A stretch of DNA of 64,000 nucleotides from Gracilaria gracilis (taxonomy: Eukaryota > Rhodophyta > Florideophyceae > Gracilariales > Gracilariaceae), in assembly GCA_030374805.1 (NCBI GenBank), contig JARGSG010000223.1, positions 310,001-374,000 on the forward strand, in the 5' to 3' direction. The notes under the pieces were generated by a model. The model saw nothing but the letters and a program-made list of their open reading frames with translations. It made no database searches and was not told where the DNA came from. The position numbers and the translations under genes are program-made. This document shows positions 57,992 through 64,000 of this stretch, in pieces (position 1 is the first letter of the stretch; each line of letters opens with the position of its first letter).

Positions 57992-58001
57992 AGTATGTTC
58001 C

Positions 58002-58791
58002 CGTAGTGCAACGCCCTACAAGGGATATTTCACCGACTTAGTCGTTTTTCCGCTTTCGCGTGCTGATGGTTACTGCAGCTACAGACGGGTTGTGTGCCGC
58101 AATGCGGTCTGCATAGTGTGCACGGTGCACACGTGCACTCGCACCGCAGCCCCAATTTGGGTGTGACTAAGACACGTGTGGAGCTCTTGCAACGGATGGT
58201 TGGCACAGCATTGCTGGTAATTTAGATATTTATTTAATAGTTTTGCCTAGTTGCAGGGAGACTACCATACTATATAGTGGCTCGGCACTTGGCCATCGCC
58301 ACTAAGTAAACTTCCCCAACGAGGGTTGGCTCTATACTTCTTCGCCTTCGGCGGTCATCGACTCCTTCCAGGAGAGAGGCTCCGTTGCCTACGGGTAGTG
58401 TATCCTCCCTGCGTCACCTAACAGGACCCATTCTTGGGAGTGTTTTCCGCTTGTGTCGCGTTCGACCCTGTACAGGGATAACCCCGGTGTTTACCGTAGC
58501 CTTTTGGCCATTTTCTCCTTTTCCTTCTTTCCATCCCCCGCTCTCGCGGATTCCTTTTCTCTTTCCCCACTTCCGTGGACTCGTGCCTCTCTCGAGGACC
58601 CGTTCACCCACACACGTGTTGCCAACACCGATCGTTGCTTAACTCTCTACGCCCGTTGTGACGACTTGACCTCGGCTTACACCCGACTTCGTCGTGCCTT
58701 GCCGGAAAGGATCTGTCTGCTGACTACCCTCCTAAAGAGGAAGATCTCGGACGTCTTCGTGGTGTCGTTCCGCCTCTGGCGTTGCACTACA
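58002..58791 (+). mobile_element. Solo LTR, 790 bp, in array 2 unit 2
   Basis: Inserted at the same base as the copy in unit 1 with the same GTTCC duplication (57997-58001 and 58792-58796) and the same CG left end. It differs by one base in a T run. It was therefore copied with the unit, not inserted independently. Confidence 0.9.
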
Positions 58792-59018
58792 GTTCCTCAA
58801 CTTTTCTACTTCCTTTCCGCTTTGCATGAAAATCACTCTAACAAATTTGTAAATAGAAAATGTACAGTTCCATGAGAATGTTCAGATGCAGAATTCTTTC
58901 TTGGTTGAAACAAAACATGCATTCATTTTGGGAGGTCGGGAATGGTGTTGCGTTTTTTTCAAAATCTTTAAAAACGCTTTAATCTGCAGAAATCACCAAC
59001 TTTCATGTGTTTGAATAA

Positions 59019-59224
59019 ATGACCCATTTCAAAACCAGTATAGAACAACCATACCATACGAAAACGCTTCACAGAGATTACGTTCGAGACCCAGGAAGGG
59101 CGCGAGTTTTACAAATTCGTTTCCCGACACTCTAGAAATCTCTCATACAACTTCCATCGTAAACCAGGATAGAAAAGTGTATTTCTCGCAGATGTTTAGT
59201 ACTTTGGTACTTTGTTTGCAATGA
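59019..59224 (+). pseudogene. 67-codon frame of array 2 unit 2, frameshifted
   Basis: Counterpart of 52638-52841, with one extra C near 59049 and another near 59124. These disrupt and then partly restore the frame. Confidence 0.3.
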
Positions 59225-60955
59225 AACTTCTACCTACTTGATATTTTTGCATAGAGCCTACTTATTTTATGGGTACAATTTGGGTAGGCTACAGGTGAGA
59301 ATCATGCAAAATGACAAGAATGTTCGTTCATGAGCCAGTTTGGACCTGCATTTCACGCTCCTAAGCTCTCTTTGGTAGCCCCGATACATCTGCGGATGGT
59401 TCTTGGGATATATTGATTGTAAAAAGTTTTCCAAAGCCGCATTCTTCTGCTTAGTACAAAACCCAGCATCTACCGAATGGTGTCAGGTGCGCTCTTTTTA
59501 ACCGGGCGGGTCCATTGCTAAGCTATGAATGCTGTAAGCCCTAAGTGCTGTACACCACAAATTATCATTACAAGATTCACGAGAGTCTCAGAACTTTACT
59601 GCGAGATAAGGAGCTGAGAAGGCTAGAAGCTGATGGAAAACTTTTGACGACCTCCAGATTAGTGCTCTGTAGACCTGCTTGTATTAGTTAAACATCAACC
59701 TATCGCAATCGACTTCATGACAAATAAATTACAGATCGCGAACACACTATAAATCATCTATTTGTATCAAAGCTTTTCTTCTTTTATGTGTATTTTTTCG
59801 ATGTAATGGCTTTCGTTCATGTTCAAAATAACCCCAAATCACAGTGGACCTAGATCATTAATCCACTGGGCTTTTAGAGAGAATTCCGTAACAGAAATGG
59901 AAAGATCTTTAAAAGCAGGCAATGTTAAAACATCCAAATCGCTTATCCGAGAAAACTACTGAGGTAAACGAGGGGCTTTTTGTTAATTCAAGTCCAGGAT
60001 TTCATTCTTTTTTTATAAAAGATATAGAATGGGACCGAAAACAGAATATTAAGATTTCTATTTTTTCTCATACCTAGATCATCTTCGTCTTCAATAAAAA
60101 AATATACATCGAAATCCAATCTTGCGAAATGCAGGTCTCCGTATTAGCACACCTTCTCCATATACTAAACCTGTTCTACAGAAGTGACGATAATGTTTCG
60201 TTTCTAATCCTGAATTTACCGGGTCATTGAGCTACAACGCGATAAATTGGGGTTTAATAGAATGCGGAATTCACAATAACCAGTATGCAGTTGTTCCGAG
60301 GCGGTACTGATATGGTCGTGTTGACACAGCTCTCGAATAGAGAGATTCTAAACCATTTTATTAGAATCAGGCGCATTGATTCTTCTTTCTTATTAGTTCT
60401 TTACTTTTGTTTTGTCCTGTGTTTGACAAATCGAATTCCATTCGCAAATAATATCTCGTATGTAATCGAAAATTTTAAAGGGCACGTACGTCTCACTTGA
60501 AAAGGGGGCCTGTGTTGAATGAATCAAAACAAAAACCAACCAACATAGGATCTTCTAGCATGAGGCTGCCGATTCTCCAAACGTATACCATCAGTATAGA
60601 TTGACTACCATTTGTGGTGGGCATCAAATATTTCTTGGTATCCTCCACCATATTAATTCCAGCATGCTTTCACTGTTATTGCATTCCACGCTTAGTGCTC
60701 AGCTGTGGCCTCCAAACCGTACCCAATTCAGGAAATTTTGTAATCTTGGGTTCACTAAGAAGCGAGTTCGCGAAGGCTGATTTCCTATTTATTGGCGGTT
60801 TGAAGTGCCGGGCGCAGCCGAAGTGTGTTGAATCTTGACGCTCACAGAGCAACACCAAATCCACAGGTTCATTCTCTATGCAATAGGAAACGCGCTACGA
60901 GCTCTTTTCTTACACAGTTATCAACTTCAATTCTTAGCTTAGGCTCGATATCGCA

Positions 60956-61184
60956 ATGGACAGTACCCCAGAAGTACCGCAAAATGCGAGTAACTCAAAT
61001 GACGCTGGTGCAAGCAATGAAACCCGTAACAGAAAGTGCCAGTGCTGTAAGAAAGAAAAAGAAAACGAAAGAGTTGCGCTGTAAGAAGACCAATACTAGT
61101 GAATTCTTGTGCTCAAACTGCCGCAAAATTATAAGAGGTGCGTACGACTTTGTAGGTATTGAACATGAAACCGTAAAAAAAATG
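60956..61184 (+). pseudogene. GATA-like zinc-finger frame, array 2 unit 3, frameshifted inside the finger
   Basis: An extra A in the GAAAGAAAAAG run near 61065 shifts the frame between the first and second Cys pairs, so no finger can form from this copy. Sequence is otherwise of the K-K / S subtype. A long open frame from 60825 arises by running from another frame into the zinc-finger frame across this insertion and is not a real gene. Confidence 0.5.
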
Positions 61185-61418
61185 AAGTATGTTCCTCAAC
61201 TTTTCTACTTCCATTCCGCTTTGCATGAAAATCACTCTAACAAATTTGTAAATAGAAAATGTACAGTTCCATGAGAATGTTCAGATGCAGAATTCTTTCT
61301 TGGTTGAAACAAAACATGCATTCATTTTGGGAGGTCGGGAATGGTGTTTGCGTTTTTTTCAAAATCTTTAAAAACGCTTTAATCTGCAGAAATCACCAAC
61401 TTTCATGTGTTTGAATAA

Positions 61419-61622
61419 ATGACCCATTTCAAAACCAGTATAGAACAACATACCATACGAAAACGCTTCACAGAGATTACGTTCGAGACCCAGGAAGGGC
61501 GCGAGTTTTACAAATTCGTTTCCGACACTCTAGAAATCTCTCATACAACTTCCATCGTAAACCAGGATAGAAAAGTGTATTTCTCGCAGATGTTTAGTAC
61601 TTTGGTACTTTGTTTGCAATGA
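61419..61622 (+). CDS. Conserved 67-codon frame in array 2 unit 3
   Basis: Identical to the frame at 52638-52841. Confidence 0.3.
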   Translation: MTHFKTSIEQHTIRKRFTEITFETQEGREFYKFVSDTLEISHTTSIVNQDRKVYFSQMFSTLVLCLQ

Positions 61623-63352
61623 AACTTCTACCTACTTGATATTTTTGCATAGAGCCTACTTATTTTATGGGTACAATTTGGGTAGGCTACAGGTGAGAAT
61701 CATGCAAAATGACAAGAATGTTCGTTCATGAGCCAGTTTGGACCTGCATTTCACGCTCCTAAGCTCTCTTTGGTAGCCCCGATACATCTGCGGATGGTTC
61801 TTGGGATATATTGATTGTAAAAAGTTTTCCAAAGCCGCATTCTTCTGCTTAGTACAAAACCAGCATCTACCGAATGGTGTCAGGTGCGCTCTTTTTAACC
61901 GGGCGGGTCCATTGCTAAGCTATGAATGCTGTAAGCCCTAAGTGCTGTACACCACAAATTATCATTACAAGATTCACGAGAGTCTCAGAACTTTACTGCG
62001 AGATAAGGAGCTGAGAAGGCTAGAAGCTGATGGAAAACTTTTGACGACCTCCAGATTAGTGCTCTGTAGACCTGCTTGTATTAGTTAAACATCAACCTAT
62101 CGCAATCGACTTCATGACAAATAAATTACAGATCGCGAACACACTATAAATCATCTATTTGTATCAAAGCTTTTCTTCTTTTATGTGTATTTTTTCGATG
62201 TAATGGCTTTCGTTCATGTTCAAAATAACCCCAAATCACAGTGGACCTAGATCATTAATCCACTGGGCTTTTAGAGAGAATTCCGTAACAGAAATGGAAA
62301 GATCTTTAAAAGCAGGCAATGTTAAAACATCCAAATCGCTTATCCGAGAAAACTACTGAGGTAAACGAGGGGCTTTCTGTTAATTCAAGTCCAGGATTTC
62401 ATTCTTTTTTTATAAAAGATATAGAATGGGACCGAAAACAGAATATTAAGATTTCTATTTTTTCTCATACCTAGATCATCTTCGTCTTCAATAAAAAAAT
62501 ATACATCGAAATCCAATCTTGCAAAATGCAGGTCTCCATATTAGCACACCTTCTCCATATACTAAACCTGTTCTACAGAAGTGAGGATAATGTTTCGTTT
62601 CTAATCCTGAATTTACCGGGTCATTGAGCTACAACGCGATAAATTGGGGTTTAATAGAATGCGGAATTCACAATAACCAGTATGCAGTTGTTCCGAGGCG
62701 GTACTGATATGGTCGTGTTGACACAGCTCTCGAATAGAGAGATTCTAAACCATTTTATTAGAATCAGGCGCATTGATTCTTCTTTCTTATTAGTTCTTTA
62801 CTTTTGTTTTGTCCTGTGTTTGACAAATCGAATTCCATTCGCAAATAATATCTCGTATGTAATCGAAAATTTTAAAGGGCACTTACGTCTCACTTGAAAA
62901 GGAGGCCTGTGTTGAATGAATCAAAACAAAAACCAACCAACATAGGATCTTCTAGCATGAGGCTGCCGATTCTCCAAACGTATACCATCAGTATAGATTG
63001 ACTACCATTTGTGGTGGGCATCAAATATTTCTTGGTATCCTCCACCATATTAATTCCAGCATGCTTTCACTGTTATTGCATTCCACGCTTAGTGCTCAGC
63101 TGTGGCCTCCAAACCGTACCCAATTCAGGAAATTTTGTAATCTTGGGTTCACTAAGAAGCGAGTTCGCGAAGGCTGATTTCCTATTTATTGGCGGTTTGA
63201 AGTGCCGGGCGCAGCCGAAGTGTGTTGAATCTTGACGCTCACAGAGCAACACCAAATCCACAGGTTCATTCTCTATGCAATAGGAAACGCGCTACGAGCT
63301 CTTTTCTTACACAGTTATCAACTTCAATTCTTAGCTTAGGCTCGATATCGCA

Positions 63353-63580
63353 ATGGACAGTACCCCAGAAGTACCGCAAAACGCGAGTAACTCAAATGAC
63401 GCTGGTGCAAGCAATGAAACCCGTAACAGAAAGTGCCAGTGCTGTAAGAAAGAAAAGAAAACGAAAGAGTTGCGCTGTAAGAAGACCAATACTAGTGAAT
63501 TCTTGTGCTCAAACTGCCGCAAAATTATAAGAGGTGCGTACGACTTTGTAGGTATTGAACATGAAACCGTAAAAAAATGA
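63353..63580 (+). CDS. GATA-like zinc-finger protein, array 2 unit 4
   Basis: Complete 75-residue frame of the LTR-free subtype: C-Q-C-C-K-K-E-K-K-T-K-E-L-R-C-K-K-T, then F-L-C-S-N-C. It is the only intact copy of this subtype here, since unit 0 is truncated at the end and unit 3 is frameshifted. A possible GT donor (GGTGCGTACG) lies just after the finger, so a spliced longer protein cannot be excluded. Confidence 0.55.
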   Translation: MDSTPEVPQNASNSNDAGASNETRNRKCQCCKKEKKTKELRCKKTNTSEFLCSNCRKIIRGAYDFVGIEHETVKK

Positions 63581-63812
63581 AGTATGTTCCTCAACTTTTC
63601 TACTTCCATTCCGCTTTGCATGAAAATCACTCTAACAAATTTGTAAATAGAAAATGTACAGTTCCATGAGAATGTTCAGATGCAGAATTCTTTCTTGGTT
63701 GAAACAAAACATGCATTCATTTTGGGAGGTCGGGAATGGTGTTGCGTTTTTTTCAAAATCTTTAAAAACGCTTTAATCTGCAGAAATCACCAACTTTCAT
63801 GTGTTTGAATAA

Positions 63813-64000
63813 ATGACCCATTTCAAAACCAGTATAGAACAACATACCATACGAAAACGCTTCACAGAGATTACGTTCGAGACCCAGGAAGGGCGCGAGT
63901 TTTACAAATTCGTTTCCGACACTCTAGAAATCTCTCATACAACTTCCATCGTAAACCAGGATAGAAAAGTGTATTTCTCGCAGATGTTTAGTACTTTGGT
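63813..64000 (+). CDS. 67-codon frame of array 2 unit 4, cut by window end
   Basis: Same frame as 52638-52841 through the window end. Confidence 0.3.
   Translation, partial: MTHFKTSIEQHTIRKRFTEITFETQEGREFYKFVSDTLEISHTTSIVNQDRKVYFSQMFSTL

Larger units (their letters stand above)
51654..64000. repeat. Array 2: tandem macrosatellite, 2,397-bp unit, at least 4.5 copies
   Basis: The anchor ATTCCATTCGC recurs at 51654, 54049, 57243, 60435 and 62832. Spacings are 2,395, 3,194, 3,192 and 2,397 bp; the two long units contain the same solo LTR plus a 5-bp target duplication. The array continues past the window end. Units are nearly identical but fall into subtypes (see findings). Each unit encodes a small GATA-like zinc-finger frame on the plus strand and a 67-codon frame about 460 bp further on. 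The rest is AT-rich, without recognisable content. Confidence 0.95.

Noticed and set aside
60825-61274. 149-codon open frame in array 2 unit 3
   Set aside because: Created by a single-base insertion that joins an unrelated upstream frame to the zinc-finger frame; absent from all other units.
1-64000. rRNA, tRNA, snRNA or 5S genes, also considered as the basis of the tandem arrays
   Set aside because: No conserved rRNA, snRNA or tRNA B-box-type sequence was recognised by eye in either repeat unit or in the spacers; a covariance-model scan would be decisive.

Overview
This window looks like repeat-rich nuclear DNA of a eukaryote. There are no operons, rRNAs or ordinary intact housekeeping genes. 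What is recognisable is decayed mobile-element protein plus two long tandem arrays. The mix (Ty3/gypsy chromoviruses, a Plavaka/KDZ-like transposase, a PIF/Harbinger transposase, a methyltransferase next to a SET domain) would suit an alga or another protist. A red alga is my best guess, at low confidence. Every family call is by eye from translated motifs; no database was searched.

Layout. (1) 0-10.35 kb: two decayed Ty3/gypsy chromovirus copies sit head to head around one LTR. The minus-strand copy runs gag-PR-RT-RH-IN-chromodomain; the plus-strand copy keeps only gag. AT-rich inverted repeats flank the pair. (2) 10.5-14 kb: a broken plus-strand Plavaka/KDZ-like DNA transposase. (3) 14.2-16.65 kb: an unrecognised, multiply frameshifted minus-strand gene. 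(4) 17.1-18.3 kb: a minus-strand beta-class DNA methyltransferase piece followed by a SET-domain piece, possibly one former fusion protein. (5) 18.85-20.0 kb: a cluster of about 75-bp palindromes around a decayed 121-bp tandem repeat. (6) 20.74-34.0 kb: array 1, about 3.7 units of a 3,579-bp repeat; three units carry an intact 84-residue RRM reading frame. (7) 34-36.4 kb: nothing firm. (8) 36.4-39.6 kb: a broken gene with a cupin/2OG-dioxygenase-like C-terminus beside a PIF/Harbinger transposase fragment. (9) 41.9-50.7 kb: a third chromovirus, plus strand, gag to chromodomain, with a second gag fragment inside it. (10) 51.3-51.65 kb: a truncated inverted LTR. (11) 51.65-64.0 kb and beyond: array 2, a 2.4-kb repeat encoding a small GATA-like zinc-finger protein. 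Two of its five units carry the same solo LTR at the same site.

The retroelements and DNA transposons are dead: they have stops, frameshifts and lost catalytic residues. The arrays are young and nearly identical internally. The same LTR family occurs in region 1, at 51.3 kb and inside array 2, which gives relative timing. The most unusual items are the methyltransferase/SET pair beside a Plavaka-like transposase, the two macrosatellites that each carry a small nucleic-acid-binding-protein frame, and the palindrome cluster.
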